In this document: positions 1-9,938 of the stretch, piece by piece
Layout of the letters: the number at the start of each line of letters is the position of its first letter
How positions within the stretch are numbered: position 1 is the stretch's first letter
DNA from: Formosa sp. Hel1_31_208
Lineage (GTDB): Bacteria; Bacteroidota; Bacteroidia; Flavobacteriales; Flavobacteriaceae
Assembly (NCBI RefSeq): GCF_900104785.1
Contig: NZ_LT629733.1
Span: 342,501 to 406,500 of the forward strand
Length of the DNA stretch: 64,000 nucleotides
Direction: 5' to 3'
The notes under the pieces: generated by a model
The model's input: only the letters and a program-made list of their open reading frames with translations
What the model was told of the DNA's origin: nothing
Databases searched by the model: none
Translations under genes and position numbers: made by a program

Positions 1-594
1 TTTAACGGTCAACTACAAGTGGTCATGGAAACTCCTAATAACCCAAATCGACATAGTAAAATTAAAATTAATCTTCCAAAAGATTACTTCTGTGTTAGTG
101 CAACTAGAGATACGATAAACACGGAGTACACAGTAGATCATGGAGCGTGTTCTATCAAATTAAATGGGAGTGAAGCTATTTCAGAAGCGGAACAAAAAAT
201 GTATAATCTCAGCTGTGATAGAGCTACCCTCTATAAAAACTATTACACCTATCTCTATGGTTTACCGATGAAATTAAAAGATGAAGGCACCATCATTCAT
301 GATGCTATAGAACGTAGGACATTTAAAGGTAAAGAATATCTAGTATTAAAAGTCTCCTATGATAAAAATGTGGGAAGTGATGTTTGGTTTTTTTATTTTG
401 ACCCCGAAACTTACGCCATGGAAATTTATCAGTTTTATAAAACCGACGAGAACGGCAAACTTAAAAAAGATAGCGGTGAGTATATTCTTCTAACTGAAAC
501 AATGACCATAAACATGATAAAGATGCCTAAAAACAGAGCGTGGTATTATAATAAAGATGATAAATATTTGGGTACAGATAAGTTACAGGAATAG
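1..594 (+). CDS. DUF6503 family protein, 5' end outside window
   Basis: The reading frame is open right to base 1 (F-N-G-Q-L-Q before the first possible GTG at 19), so the N-terminus lies outside the window and 19 is probably not the true start. The visible 190 or so residues match what I know of the DUF6503 family of Bacteroidota: a segment with YYTYLYGLPMKLKD, then FKGKEYLVLKVSYD and WFFYFDPETYAMEIYQF, and a C-terminus with KNRAWYYNKDDKYLGTD. Members are usually secreted or periplasmic proteins of unknown biochemical function; no catalytic motif is visible. It is followed by a strong bidirectional terminator shared with nrdA. Confidence 0.75.
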   Translation, partial: FNGQLQVVMETPNNPNRHSKIKINLPKDYFCVSATRDTINTEYTVDHGACSIKLNGSEAISEAEQKMYNLSCDRATLYKNYYTYLYGLPMKLKDEGTIIHDAIERRTFKGKEYLVLKVSYDKNVGSDVWFFYFDPETYAMEIYQFYKTDENGKLKKDSGEYILLTETMTINMIKMPKNRAWYYNKDDKYLGTDKLQE

Positions 595-618
595 ATCCTT
601 TCATTTTTAAGCATAAAA

Positions 619-645
619 AAAAGCATCTCTCTCGAGATGCTTTTT
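619..645. terminator. Bidirectional intrinsic terminator
   Basis: Stem AAAAGCATCTC (619-629) pairs perfectly with GAGATGCTTTT (634-644) around a 4-nt loop TCTC, with an A run on one side and a T run on the other. It lies between the convergent DUF6503 gene and nrdA and can serve both. Confidence 0.9.
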
Positions 646-662
646 AATTTTATATGTAATGG

Positions 663-3140
663 TTATGAACCGCACATTAAGCAATCATCACCTTCAGCTT
701 CTTTAGCTTGAGCAATTAGTGCTTTCATTTCATCAGCGCTCAAAGGCTCTACTTCAACTTTTTCTGCTGTTTGCTTAGCAAATTTTGCTGCAGTTTCAGC
801 GGCTTTCTGTTGTTTTTGTGCGACGTTATCTATAGCAACTTCTTGCACTTCAGCAACAGGTTCTGCTTTTGCTTCTCTTGTGATTGTTACTTTTTTAGCA
901 TCAACGGCACTCTTGGTACGTAAATAGTACATTCCCGTTTTTAAGCCACTTTTCCACGCATAAAAGTGCATAGATGTTAACTTAGCCATAGTAGCGCCTT
1001 CTAAGAACAAGTTAAGAGATTGTGATTGGTCAATAAAGTAACCACGTTGACGCGACATGTCTATAATATCTTTCATAGACAGTTCCCAAACTGTTTTGTA
1101 TAATTCTTTTATGTCTTGAGGAATGCAATCTACATTTTGTACAGATCCATTAGCTCTCATAATTTCGTTTTTTAAGTCTTCATTCCAAAGTCCTAATTCT
1201 ACTAAATCTTCTAATAAATGTTTGTTCACAACAATAAATTCACCAGACAATACACGACGCGTATAAATGTTAGATGTATAAGGTTCAAAACATTCGTTGT
1301 TTCCAAGAATCTGAGATGTTGATGCTGTTGGCATTGGCGCAACCAATAAAGAGTTACGTACTCCGTTTTTTAATACTTGCTTACGCAATTTCGCCCAATC
1401 CCAAAGTCCGCTGAGTTCTTCATCTTTAATTCCCCAAAGGTTATATTGGAATTCTCCTTTACTAATTGGAGAGCCTTCATAACTTTGGTAAGGACCATCA
1501 ACTTTTGCTTCTTCCATACTTGCGGTTACAGCAGCAAAATATAGTGTTTCAAAAATATCGTGATTTAGCTTTTTAGCTTCATCACTAGTAAAAGGCATTC
1601 TTAGTTTAATGAATGTATCTGCTAATCCTTGTACCCCTAAACCAACTGGTCTGTGGCGGAAATTTGAGTTTTCAGCTTCTTTTACAGGATAATAATTTCT
1701 ATCTATTACTCTATTTAAGTTTTTAGTAACACGTTTTGTAATTCTAAATAATTCTTTATGGTCAAACTCTCCATTTTTAACGAACATTGGCAAAGCAATA
1801 GACGCTAAATTACATACAGCAACTTCATCTGGCGAAGTATACTCCATAATTTCTGTACATAAATTTGAAGAACGAATAGTCCCCAAATTCTTTTGGTTAG
1901 ACTTACGGTTTGCTGCATCTTTATACAACATGTAAGGTGTTCCTGTTTCAATTTGTGATTCTAATATCTTTTCCCAAAGTTCTCTCGCTTTTATAGCTTT
2001 ACGTCCTTTGCCTTCAGATTCATATTTTGTGTATAAGGCTTCAAATTCTTCGCTGTGCACATCACATAATCCAGGACATTCGTTAGGGCACATTAAGGTC
2101 CATTCGGCATCTTCTTGCACACGCTTCATAAATAAATCTGGCATCCACATCGCATAGAATAAATCACGCGCCCGTAATTCTTCGGCACCATGATTCTTTT
2201 TTAAATCTAAGAAACTCATAATATCTGCATGCCAAGGTTCGATATACATCGCAAAGCTTCCTTTACGTTTTCCTCCACCTTGATCTACATAACGTGCCGT
2301 ATCATTATATACTTTAAGCATTGGTACTATACCGTTACTAGTTCCGTTTGTTCCAGCGATATAGCTCCCTGTTGCACGTACATTGTGAATAGATAAGCCT
2401 ATTCCTCCGGCAGACTGTGAAATCTTGGCAGTTTGTTTTAATGTATCGTAAATACCATCAATACTGTCATCTTTCATTGTTAATAAGAAACAAGAAGACA
2501 TTTGAGGTTTTGGAGTTCCTGAGTTAAATAATGTTGGTGTAGCATGTGTAAAGTACTTTTTAGACATCAACTCATAAGTCTCAATTGCAGCATCTAGATC
2601 GTTAAGGTGAATACCAATAGATACTCTCATTAACATGTGTTGTGGTCTTTCTGCAATTTGACCATTCAATTTTAAAAGGTAAGAGCGTTCTAGCGTTTTG
2701 AATCCAAAATAATCATAACCAAAATCACGGTTATAGATAATAGCAGAGTCTAACATGTCTTTATTATCGGTAATTACTTTATATACCTCATCACTTAATA
2801 AAGGTGCCTTTTTTCCAGTTCTAGGATTGACGTATGTATACAAATCAAACATGACCTCACTAAAGGTCTTTTTTGTGTTTTTGTGTAAGTTAGAAACTGA
2901 AATACGAGCTGCTAAGCGTGCATAATCAGGATGTGCTGTGGTCATTGTTGCGGCTTGTTCTGCTGCCAAATTATCCAATTCACTGGTTGTTACACCATCG
3001 TACAAACCATCAATAACGCGCATTGCTACTTTAATTGGATCGACAAGTTCATTAAGTCCGTAACATAGTTTACGAACTCTTGCTGTAATTTTGTCGAACA
3101 TTATTGGCTCTTTCCTTCCGTCTCTTTTTAATACATACAT
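663..3140 (-). CDS. nrdA: Ribonucleoside-diphosphate reductase, alpha subunit (class Ia)
   Basis: Large catalytic subunit, 825 aa, reducing ribonucleoside diphosphates to deoxyribonucleotides together with NrdB. Residues 1-90 form an ATP-cone allosteric domain. Active-site residues are all visible: Cys217 (SSCFLL), N426-x-C428-x-E430 (the thiyl-radical site), Cys443 (CNLAS), and the Tyr738-Tyr739 radical relay (MYYLRT). The shuttle cysteine pair Cys820/Cys823 is in the C-terminal CLMCGS. A roughly 60-residue Ala/Lys/Glu-rich linker (about 750-812) separates the barrel from the tail. nrdB lies 215 bp upstream on the same strand, so the two are probably co-transcribed in the order nrdB-nrdA. 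Confidence 0.97.
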   Translation of the reverse strand: MYVLKRDGRKEPIMFDKITARVRKLCYGLNELVDPIKVAMRVIDGLYDGVTTSELDNLAAEQAATMTTAHPDYARLAARISVSNLHKNTKKTFSEVMFDLYTYVNPRTGKKAPLLSDEVYKVITDNKDMLDSAIIYNRDFGYDYFGFKTLERSYLLKLNGQIAERPQHMLMRVSIGIHLNDLDAAIETYELMSKKYFTHATPTLFNSGTPKPQMSSCFLLTMKDDSIDGIYDTLKQTAKISQSAGGIGLSIHNVRATGSYIAGTNGTSNGIVPMLKVYNDTARYVDQGGGKRKGSFAMYIEPWHADIMSFLDLKKNHGAEELRARDLFYAMWMPDLFMKRVQEDAEWTLMCPNECPGLCDVHSEEFEALYTKYESEGKGRKAIKARELWEKILESQIETGTPYMLYKDAANRKSNQKNLGTIRSSNLCTEIMEYTSPDEVAVCNLASIALPMFVKNGEFDHKELFRITKRVTKNLNRVIDRNYYPVKEAENSNFRHRPVGLGVQGLADTFIKLRMPFTSDEAKKLNHDIFETLYFAAVTASMEEAKVDGPYQSYEGSPISKGEFQYNLWGIKDEELSGLWDWAKLRKQVLKNGVRNSLLVAPMPTASTSQILGNNECFEPYTSNIYTRRVLSGEFIVVNKHLLEDLVELGLWNEDLKNEIMRANGSVQNVDCIPQDIKELYKTVWELSMKDIIDMSRQRGYFIDQSQSLNLFLEGATMAKLTSMHFYAWKSGLKTGMYYLRTKSAVDAKKVTITREAKAEPVAEVQEVAIDNVAQKQQKAAETAAKFAKQTAEKVEVEPLSADEMKALIAQAKEAEGDDCLMCGS

Positions 3141-3204
3141 ACTTTACACATTTTTTAGTTTATTTCTGAAGCTACTTTTCAGAAAAAGGGTTAGTTAGTT
3201 ATCA

Positions 3205-3244
3205 TTAATCAGCTAGGCAACTGATTAACAATGGATTAATTGTT
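3205..3244. repeat. Two overlapping inverted repeats in the nrdB-nrdA spacer
   Basis: TTAATCAG (3205-3212) and CTGATTAA (3221-3228) form a perfect 8-bp inverted repeat with an 8-nt loop. Directly overlapping it, AACAAT (3227-3232) and ATTGTT (3239-3244) form a second one. The two share bases and so could be mutually exclusive hairpins or a protein site. There is no T run, so it is not an ordinary terminator. Function unknown. Confidence 0.5.
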
Positions 3245-3355
3245 AGTTTATTTATTCTGAAATTAAAACTGGTTGAATCAATGGTGCTGGAGTCTTTGGA
3301 CAGCTGTCATTAATGACCAATTAAAATTATTCTATTATTGATTTATTTTAAAGAT

Positions 3356-4345
3356 CTAGAAATCAAAGCTGTCGCTTCCGAAATCGTACTTATTCTCTTC
3401 TTCTTCTTTATTAAGCACACCTGCTTTCTGATATTCTGACACACGCTTTTCGAAGAAGTTAGTTTTACCTTGTAATGAAATCATATCCATGAAATCAAAA
3501 GGATTTGCCGTATTGTAAACTTTCTCACAACCAAGATCCTGAAGTAAGCCATCAGTTACAAATTCTAAATATTGTGACATGAGTTTTGAATTCATACCAA
3601 TCAAACTTGCAGGCAATGACTCTGTAATAAATTCTCTTTCAATGTTTAGTGCATCAACCAAAATCTCTTTAATACGCTCTTTTGATACTTTATTTACTAA
3701 GTGATGTTCGTGTAGGTGTACTGCAAAGTCGCAGTGCATACCTTCATCACGAGATATTAATTCATTAGAAAAGGTTAGTCCTGGCATTAAACCACGCTTC
3801 TTTAACCAGAAAATCGAGCAAAACGAACCTGAAAAGAAGATACCCTCAACAGCTGCAAAAGCTATTAAACGTTCAGCAAAACTCGGAGACTCTATCCATT
3901 TTAATGCCCAATCTGCTTTTTTCTTAATTGCAGGAAATGTTTCAATAGCATTAAAAAGCATTGCTTTTTCTTTTTCGTCTTTTACGTAGGTATCGATTAA
4001 TAATGAGTACGTTTCGCTATGAATATTTTCCATCATAATTTGGAAACCATAGAAAAATTTAGCCTCACTGTATTGTACTTCACTCACGAAATTTTCAGCT
4101 AGGTTTTCGTTTACGATACCATCACTTGCAGCAAAAAATGCTAAAACATGTTTGATAAAGTAACGTTCGTCTTCATTTAATTTATCGGTCCAATCTGTAA
4201 TGTCTTGATGTAAATCAATTTCTTCAGCAGTCCACATACTCGCTTCAGACTTCTTATACCATTCCCACAAATCATGGTGTTGAATTGGAAAAATCACAAA
4301 ACGATCTTTATTTTCTTGCAAAATTGGTTCTACCTCTTGAGACAT
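3356..4345 (-). CDS. nrdB: Ribonucleoside-diphosphate reductase, beta subunit
   Basis: Small radical-generating subunit, 329 aa, ferritin-like helical fold. The di-iron ligands can be followed: Asp44 (EEIDLHQD), Glu106 and His109 in ENIHSETY, a Glu in the AAVEGIFF segment, and Glu/His in RDEGMHCDF. Tyr113, four residues after His109, is placed as the stable tyrosyl radical of class Ia enzymes. The acidic, Phe-rich C-terminus (SDSFDF) is the typical tail that docks on the alpha subunit. It precedes nrdA on the same strand. Start ATG at 4345, consistent with family length. Confidence 0.96.
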   Translation of the reverse strand: MSQEVEPILQENKDRFVIFPIQHHDLWEWYKKSEASMWTAEEIDLHQDITDWTDKLNEDERYFIKHVLAFFAASDGIVNENLAENFVSEVQYSEAKFFYGFQIMMENIHSETYSLLIDTYVKDEKEKAMLFNAIETFPAIKKKADWALKWIESPSFAERLIAFAAVEGIFFSGSFCSIFWLKKRGLMPGLTFSNELISRDEGMHCDFAVHLHEHHLVNKVSKERIKEILVDALNIEREFITESLPASLIGMNSKLMSQYLEFVTDGLLQDLGCEKVYNTANPFDFMDMISLQGKTNFFEKRVSEYQKAGVLNKEEEENKYDFGSDSFDF

Positions 4346-4846
4346 ATTAATTGGTTTTAAAAATTAAAAAATTAACTGAAAAATTTAGTGTGATTTGGGA
4401 CTAACAAAGATTCAAAAATGTAACAGATATTTTGACCTTTTTTTAGAAAGCTTTTCAACAAGTTTTTAACAATTGAGGATTTGATAAAAAAATCAAAGAA
4501 ATGTTAAATATAATATTAACATACTGTTTATCAGTATTTTATGCTTATTTTGTTTTACTATCATTCGTAAGTATAATCTTATTAAATACCTCCTCAATAG
4601 TGATGTTTCCTATATAATTTAGATTATAAAATTGACTTCAGAATTAAACAAAAATAGAGTTTGTTTTGAAGGGCTTATTTTTAATTATTATTTAGGCCCA
4701 GTAAATCGTTTTTTTAAGCATATGCTGCTGTTTAACGACATAAAAATGATAAGAATAAAAGTTGCTATATAGTTACAACACTTCAAATATGGATATTAAA
4801 AAGATTTTATTGTAAGGCAGCTTTTGCACAGCATGTGCAACTCTTT
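4346..4846. other. Intergenic region upstream of nrdB (501 bp)
   Basis: About 75% A+T. No coding sequence, tRNA or convincing terminator is visible. It must contain the nrdB promoter on the minus strand, but I found no exact TAnnTTTG there. A compact hairpin TTGCAC-N5-GTGCAA sits at 4824-4840, just past the end of the DUF3109 gene. On the minus strand it has no T run after it, so I do not call it a terminator for that gene. Confidence 0.5.
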
Positions 4847-5413
4847 TTATTTATAAGTTTTGGCAATAGTCTCTAACTCTGCATACCAGTCTTCACCAAA
4901 CTTTCGTATTAAGGCTTCTTTTACAAATTTATAAATAGGCACTTGTAATTCTTTACCGAGCACACATGCATCATCACAGATATCCCATTTATCATAATTT
5001 ACTGCAGCAAATTCTGAATATTGTTTAATTCGCACAGGGTATAAATGACAGGACACAGGTTTCTTCCATGAAATAACACCTTGATTGTAAGCTTCCTCAA
5101 TACCGCAAAGTGCTGTTTTTTTATCATCGAAAATTACGTAAGCACAATCTGCTCCATCTATCAATGGTGTTTCAAAATCTCCAAATTCGGTGGTAATATG
5201 AGTGCCTTGTGCTTCAATAGCTGAAATCCCTTCCTGACGTAAAAATGGTTTCACTTCAGGATAGATGTCTTTTAATATTTTTACTTCTTCTTCATCTAAA
5301 GGCGCTCCTGCATCTCCATCAATACAGCAAGCTCCCTTGCATGCGGATAAATTACAGATAAAATCCTTTTCGATAATATCCTCTGAAACTATTGTTTTTC
5401 CTAACTGAAACAT
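4847..5413 (-). CDS. DUF3109 family cysteine-rich protein
   Basis: 188 aa, full length for DUF3109, a conserved Bacteroidota family of unknown function. The N-terminal CNLSACKGACC motif (about residues 20-30) resembles the CxxxCC metal or Fe-S binding motif of YkgJ-type proteins. Further conserved cysteines occur in ADCAYV, TALCGIEEAYN, VSCHLYPVRI and WDICDDACVLG, giving eight or more Cys, enough to bind a cluster or zinc (inference). No signal peptide, so cytosolic. Single-gene unit, divergent from the marC operon with about 107 bp between starts. Confidence 0.85.
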   Translation of the reverse strand: MFQLGKTIVSEDIIEKDFICNLSACKGACCIDGDAGAPLDEEEVKILKDIYPEVKPFLRQEGISAIEAQGTHITTEFGDFETPLIDGADCAYVIFDDKKTALCGIEEAYNQGVISWKKPVSCHLYPVRIKQYSEFAAVNYDKWDICDDACVLGKELQVPIYKFVKEALIRKFGEDWYAELETIAKTYK

Positions 5414-5520
5414 AAATTTATAACACTAAAAATATTAGGGGTAAAAATAGCTAAACTTTACCACTATTTAATGTTATACATATGTCTTAAAGACCTACTT
5501 TTGCCGAAAATTTAGAAATC

Positions 5521-6114
5521 ATGGATATTCAATTGAATTTGAAAGAAATATTCACAGCATTTATGATCCTATTTGCTGTTATCGATATTGTTGGAAATAT
5601 TCCAATTGTAATTGATCTGCGCAAAAAAGTTGGACATATACAAAGTGAAAAAGCGTCAATTATCGCAGGTGTAATAATGGTACTGTTTCTGTTTTTAGGA
5701 AAAACAATACTCTCACTTATTGGTGTTGGTGTGAATTCATTCGCTGTAGCTGGTGCCTTTATTTTATTCTTTATTGCCTTAGAAATGATTCTAGGCATTA
5801 CCCTTTACAAACAAGATGAAGATGCTGCAATGACCGCATCTGTGTTTCCATTGGCATTTCCTTTAATCGCAGGACCGGGTAGTTTGACCACCTTACTATC
5901 TTTACGCGCAGAATATCGTATTGAAAATATCATAATTGCTGTAGTGCTAAATGTTATTATTATCTTTATAGTTTTAAAAACATCTGCTAGAATTGAGCGT
6001 TTTATTGGACAAAACGGTATAAATATAATCAGAAAAGTTTTTGGTGTAATTCTATTAGCAATTGCTGTAAAACTATTTGCTCACAATATTAAGGCTCTCT
6101 TTGAACTGGCATAA
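5521..6114 (+). CDS. MarC family integral membrane protein
   Basis: 197 aa with about six hydrophobic segments spread over the whole length, typical of MarC/UPF0056 inner-membrane proteins. FPLAFPLIAGPGSLTTLLSL, in the middle, is the family's most conserved segment. The molecular function of MarC proteins is unsettled; the link to multiple antibiotic resistance was not upheld for E. coli MarC. First gene of a tight three-gene unit: the next gene starts 10 bp downstream. Confidence 0.9.
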   Translation: MDIQLNLKEIFTAFMILFAVIDIVGNIPIVIDLRKKVGHIQSEKASIIAGVIMVLFLFLGKTILSLIGVGVNSFAVAGAFILFFIALEMILGITLYKQDEDAAMTASVFPLAFPLIAGPGSLTTLLSLRAEYRIENIIIAVVLNVIIIFIVLKTSARIERFIGQNGINIIRKVFGVILLAIAVKLFAHNIKALFELA

Positions 6115-6124
6115 CGATTAACTT

Positions 6125-6328
6125 ATGAAGTATTTTACCATTTTAGTTACCATAGTAGCCACGGGCCTTATTGTCTTCAACGCTCTACAATTAGATTTTA
6201 ACAACCTCTTTGAAGGTCAAAGCATTGTTGCGCTCATTACTATTTTGGCCTCGCTTTGCGCCATTGCTTTGCTACAGATATTACGATTGTCAAAACGTAT
6301 TGACAACAAATTAAAAGGCCGCGACTAA
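6125..6328 (+). CDS. Small two-helix membrane protein, function unknown
   Basis: 67 aa with two predicted transmembrane helices (about residues 4-20 and 33-52) and a basic C-terminus (LSKRIDNKLKGRD). I do not recognise a named family. Its reality is supported by position: it starts 10 bp after the MarC stop, and its TAA overlaps the ATG of the next gene (TAATG, one shared base), so all three are probably translated in sequence. The basic cytoplasmic tail suggests an accessory subunit or scaffold (speculation). Confidence 0.65.
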   Translation: MKYFTILVTIVATGLIVFNALQLDFNNLFEGQSIVALITILASLCAIALLQILRLSKRIDNKLKGRD

Positions 6329-6939
6329 TGTATGACGCATTGATTATCGGTGGAGGAGCTGCAGGCATGTCTTGTGCTTTAGTTTTAGGATCGGCAAAAC
6401 CGAAACCTTTTGCTGAACACAAACGTATTGGCATTATCATGCATCAAAAAACCTCCCACTTACAAAATGCCTTATTTAATAATGTTTTAGGGTTATCTCC
6501 AGGAACTTTAGGGTCTGATATTTTAGAACAAGGAAAAATACAGCTTAAAAACTTATATCCGCATGTGGATCATATCGATAAAGAAAAAGTACAATCTATA
6601 TTAAAGTCTTCCGAAGGATTTACAATAACAACAAATAAACACTCTTACCTTTCTAAAACTGTTATTATTGCGGTAGGATACACGAATTTATTGACAATTA
6701 AAGGTTTAGAGCAATACGTTGAGCCTCATCCGAGAGCACCAAAAGAGAAAGAACGCATCTGGTTAAAAAACGAAGACCATGTGGTGGATAACGGACTCTA
6801 TGTTGCTGGAACATTGGCGGGTTGGACCAGTCAGTTTGCTATAGCATCAGGGAGTGGCTCACAAGTGGCTACAGATGTATTAACCCTTTGGAATAAAGGA
6901 AAACCTACCAAAGTACACGATAAGATATCATTGGTTTAA
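6328..6939 (+). CDS. Short FAD-dependent oxidoreductase, thioredoxin-reductase-like
   Basis: 203 aa. The N-terminal YDALIIGGGAAGMSCAL is the Rossmann FAD-binding GxGxxG motif. A second strand with TVIIAVGY and the C-terminal NGLYVAGTLAGWTSQFAIASGSG match the FAD-contacting end of the thioredoxin reductase/AhpF superfamily. It is much shorter than thioredoxin reductase (about 310 aa), has no CxxC redox pair and no room for a complete NADPH domain, so it is not a thioredoxin reductase. Substrate unknown. Last gene of the marC unit; its end overlaps the convergent S41 protease gene by 4 bp. Confidence 0.75.
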   Translation: MYDALIIGGGAAGMSCALVLGSAKPKPFAEHKRIGIIMHQKTSHLQNALFNNVLGLSPGTLGSDILEQGKIQLKNLYPHVDHIDKEKVQSILKSSEGFTITTNKHSYLSKTVIIAVGYTNLLTIKGLEQYVEPHPRAPKEKERIWLKNEDHVVDNGLYVAGTLAGWTSQFAIASGSGSQVATDVLTLWNKGKPTKVHDKISLV

Positions 6940-8561
6940 TTATCTTCGGAAATTTCAACTTCAAAATTGGCTTCATCTTGACTTAACAATATCACTTCTT
7001 CGATAATATCGTCATTTTCGTTAAGAATTTGCTCCGCAACGTTACTCCCATAGAGTTGCTCTGCCAGTTCTGATTTGATGAGGCGACGCATTTGATTATA
7101 ATAGGCTACAAATGTGATATTTGTACGCTCTTTCAGATTTACATAATCCTGAAACTTCACTACAATATCATCACTAACTTCAAAATTTGCTACAAAATCA
7201 GAAGCATCAACATCTTCATAAACACTTCGGTCTTTATCTAATTCGTTAAAAACAAAATTACTAATGTATTCACGACGTTTGAGATAATTGAGTGTTTCGT
7301 TTTGATGGTTTGTATTTAACGGCACGAAGATATCAGGAATAATTCCTCCTCCTCCATAAACTACTTTGCCCTTTGGTGTCTTAAATTTTAAGGAATCAGC
7401 AATTTGTATATATGCTTCATTTTCAAATTCACCACTGCGCAAGCGTTTATTATAATCGTTGTAATAGTCGTTATTATTCCCATTATTATAAGGCCGTTGA
7501 ATGGAGCGCCCTGTAGGTGTATAGTATCTAGACACTGTGAGTCGTACTGCGCTTCCATCTCCTAATGACATTTCACGCTGCACGAGTCCTTTGCCATAAC
7601 TTCGTCTTCCAACAATTATCCCTTTATCATTATCCTGCAAAGCGCCAGCTACTATTTCACTAGCAGAGGCAGAACTTTCATTAATCAAAATATAGACCTC
7701 ACCATCTTCAAAATCACCACGATTTGTGGCATAACTTTTTTCAATCTTTCCTGTTTTATTTTTAGTAAATAAAATGAGTTTATCATCTTCTAAGAACTCA
7801 TCAACAATTTGTTCTGCGATACCAAGAAAACCTCCAGGATTATCTCTAAGATCCAATGCTAATTGCGTTGCACCTTGATCTTGAAGTTTATCCAGTGCCG
7901 TCTTAAACTCTTTATAGGTAGACTCTGCAAAACGATTAATTTTAATATACCCTAATTTAGCTGTGAGCATATAGGCGGCATCAACACTTTTTATTGGCAC
8001 AACGTCGCGTTTGATTCTAAAATCTAATAATTGGTCTTCCCCTTTTCTAAAGATTTTAAGGTCTACTTTTGAGCCCTTTTCCCCTCTTAGTTTAGCAACG
8101 ATGTCTTTGTTAGACCACTCTTTACCGAAAATAGAATCTCCATCTGCCATTAAAATACGATCACCAGCTTTAATTCCAGCTTTTTCACTTGGACCATCTT
8201 CAATGGTACGAATCACAGTGATGGTATCCATATAGGTATAAAAATTAACTCCAAGACCAACAAAATCACCTTTCATATTATTAGTGACGCGTTCTAATTC
8301 ACTTTTAGGAATATAAGTTGAATGTGGATCAAGATTGTCTAAAATACCGTTAACCGTTACATCAACTATACTATCAGTATTGACCTCATCAACATATTCA
8401 TAATCTATATAATCAATGAGACGATTCAGTTTATCTTTTTTACTATTAGAAGTAAATAGTCTATCTGACGTGTCTTTAAAGTTTAACTTCCCTCCAATAA
8501 AAACACCAGCTGCAATAGCAGCCCCAACAATAAGCGGTATGTATTTTTTATCAAATGTCAT
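6936..8561 (-). CDS. S41 family C-terminal processing peptidase
   Basis: 541 aa periplasmic serine protease of the CtpA/Tsp type. Order: one N-terminal membrane anchor (residues 8-24), a helical region, a PDZ domain (about 95-185; GLGVNF, AGIKAGDRI), then the S41 catalytic domain. Catalytic Ser299 (in SSASASEIVAG) and Lys324 (SYGKGLVQ) are 25 residues apart, exactly as in E. coli Tsp. A C-terminal extension of about 150 residues is helical and acidic. The dCMP deaminase gene ends at the base next to this start, so the two form an operon. Cleaves C-termini of envelope proteins in its family; the substrate here is unknown. Confidence 0.93.
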   Translation of the reverse strand: MTFDKKYIPLIVGAAIAAGVFIGGKLNFKDTSDRLFTSNSKKDKLNRLIDYIDYEYVDEVNTDSIVDVTVNGILDNLDPHSTYIPKSELERVTNNMKGDFVGLGVNFYTYMDTITVIRTIEDGPSEKAGIKAGDRILMADGDSIFGKEWSNKDIVAKLRGEKGSKVDLKIFRKGEDQLLDFRIKRDVVPIKSVDAAYMLTAKLGYIKINRFAESTYKEFKTALDKLQDQGATQLALDLRDNPGGFLGIAEQIVDEFLEDDKLILFTKNKTGKIEKSYATNRGDFEDGEVYILINESSASASEIVAGALQDNDKGIIVGRRSYGKGLVQREMSLGDGSAVRLTVSRYYTPTGRSIQRPYNNGNNNDYYNDYNKRLRSGEFENEAYIQIADSLKFKTPKGKVVYGGGGIIPDIFVPLNTNHQNETLNYLKRREYISNFVFNELDKDRSVYEDVDASDFVANFEVSDDIVVKFQDYVNLKERTNITFVAYYNQMRRLIKSELAEQLYGSNVAEQILNENDDIIEEVILLSQDEANFEVEISEDN

Positions 8562-8993
8562 TTAAACAGCAACATTTTCAATAAGTTCTAATTCTATTCC
8601 GGCCTTTTTCAAAAAATCTATTCCTGAGCAATCTTTATAAGCTTGTTGATACACGACTCTTACAATACCTGCTTGATGAATAAGCTTACTACATTCTTTA
8701 CACGGTGATAGTGTAATATACAATGTAGCACCTTTACAAGATTGTGTTGAAGCCGCTACTTTTGATATTGCATTGGCCTCGGCGTGCAACACATACCATT
8801 TTGTATACCCTTCTTCATCTTCACAAAAATTTTCAAATCCTGTTGGTGTTCCATTGAAACCATCAGAAATTATCATTCTATCTTTTACGATAAGCGCACC
8901 TACTTTCTTACGTTCACAATGAGATAATTTTCCCCATTCTTTTGCTATTCTCAGGTAAGCTTTATCGTATCGTAATTGTTTATTCTTCGGCAT
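8562..8993 (-). CDS. Deoxycytidylate deaminase family protein
   Basis: 143 aa cytidine/deoxycytidylate deaminase fold. Zinc site: His70-Ala-Glu72 (HAEANAIS) with Cys98 and Cys101 (PCKEC). The arrangement and length fit ComEB/dCMP deaminase, which converts dCMP to dUMP for thymidylate synthesis. It is encoded immediately upstream of the S41 protease with no spacer, a pairing I regard as common in flavobacteria although the functional link is unclear. A mononucleotide rather than tRNA or nucleoside substrate is inferred from family resemblance. Confidence 0.9.
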   Translation of the reverse strand: MPKNKQLRYDKAYLRIAKEWGKLSHCERKKVGALIVKDRMIISDGFNGTPTGFENFCEDEEGYTKWYVLHAEANAISKVAASTQSCKGATLYITLSPCKECSKLIHQAGIVRVVYQQAYKDCSGIDFLKKAGIELELIENVAV

Positions 8994-9170
8994 TCTAAAT
9001 ATTTAGTACTGCAAAAATAGTTCCACTAATCCTAATAACACTTTAAATTGGCTAGTATTGTGCATGCGGCTTATTCGTGCTGAATTTCAAATGTAACAAT
9101 AAATCCAAACGTATTTGTTATATAAAATGTTAGATAACGTTAAAGTTTTATCAAAATCGAGCAGCGGTCT

Positions 9171-9761
9171 TTAAGCAAAGAGCTCACTGTTAATCAGCAT
9201 GGGTAATACAAAACCAACAACAATTGCAGAAATAACCATGATCCAATCACGTCTTGAAAATCTAAAAATAGTCTGACATAAAAAACTCAGAAACATAACG
9301 ATGAAAACAACGACTAACTGACCTACTTCAATTCCTAATCCGATTTCTAATAGTGCTAGGAGTTTATTTTCGGAAGTTGAAATCAGTCGTTCGAAAGCAG
9401 TTACAAAGCCTAATCCATGAATCAATCCGAAAAATAAAGTTGCGAAAAATAAGAGTCCGATTTTAGTGCCATGTGATTTCTTGCCTGCTGTAAAGACATT
9501 GAACAGGGCAACAATTAATATGGTCAAAGGGATAAGAAACTCGACTAATTTCACATTAACGCTAATAATATCGTAAGTTGTTAATGCTAGTGACGCACAA
9601 TGGCCAAGTGTAAAAACGGATACGAGTATTAACACACGCTTCCAATCTTTAAACAAATAAGGAATTGTAAGTACGATTAAAAATAGAATGTGATCGTAGG
9701 CACTGAGATGGAGGACATGGAAGACACCATCTTGAAAATTTGACAGAAAATTGTCAATCAT
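9171..9761 (-). CDS. HupE/UreJ family membrane protein
   Basis: 196 aa with about six hydrophobic segments, in the HupE/UreJ family (putative nickel or metal permeases and accessory proteins). Recognisable stretches are SAYDHILFLIVL, TLGHCASLAL, FLIPLTILIVALFNVF and FFGLIHGLGF with conserved His residues that could bind metal. I place the start at the ATG at 9761 (MIDNFLSNF), which matches family N-termini. A longer frame to 9896 exists but runs into the terminator of the upstream tRNA gene and adds unlike sequence. No hydrogenase or urease genes are in the window, so the nickel role is unproven here. Confidence 0.82.
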   Translation of the reverse strand: MIDNFLSNFQDGVFHVLHLSAYDHILFLIVLTIPYLFKDWKRVLILVSVFTLGHCASLALTTYDIISVNVKLVEFLIPLTILIVALFNVFTAGKKSHGTKIGLLFFATLFFGLIHGLGFVTAFERLISTSENKLLALLEIGLGIEVGQLVVVFIVMFLSFLCQTIFRFSRRDWIMVISAIVVGFVLPMLINSELFA

Positions 9762-9894
9762 AGGATTTTTTATTTGGGTTAAACCAAAGTTACGTTTTAA
9801 AATTGATAATGGAAATAAAACAGGCTTTAACTCTTTCCAATATCCAATAGCTTTGCTTAAAGTGTCGGCTTGGACATCAAAAACCCACAAAAAC

Positions 9895-9928
9895 AAAAAA
9901 GCAAGCTTTGTGTTTTTGCTTGCTTTTT
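9895..9928 (-). terminator. Intrinsic terminator after tRNA-Leu
   Basis: AAAAAGCAAGC (9896-9906) pairs perfectly with GCTTGCTTTTT (9918-9928) around an 11-nt loop. On the minus strand it follows the tRNA 3' end by about 10 nt and ends in a T run, so it terminates the tRNA transcript. Confidence 0.85.
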
Positions 9929-9938
9929 GATGTATTCG

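Noticed and set aside
4824..4840. Hairpin TTGCAC-N5-GTGCAA as terminator of the DUF3109 gene
   Set aside because: On the minus strand no T run follows it; the T-rich side is on the plus strand, where no gene ends.
9171..9761. Nickel/hydrogenase or urease locus
   Set aside because: HupE/UreJ homology alone; no hydrogenase, urease or accessory genes in the window.
9762..9896. Longer N-terminus for the HupE-like protein
   Set aside because: Extends into the tRNA terminator and does not resemble family N-termini; ATG at 9761 fits better.
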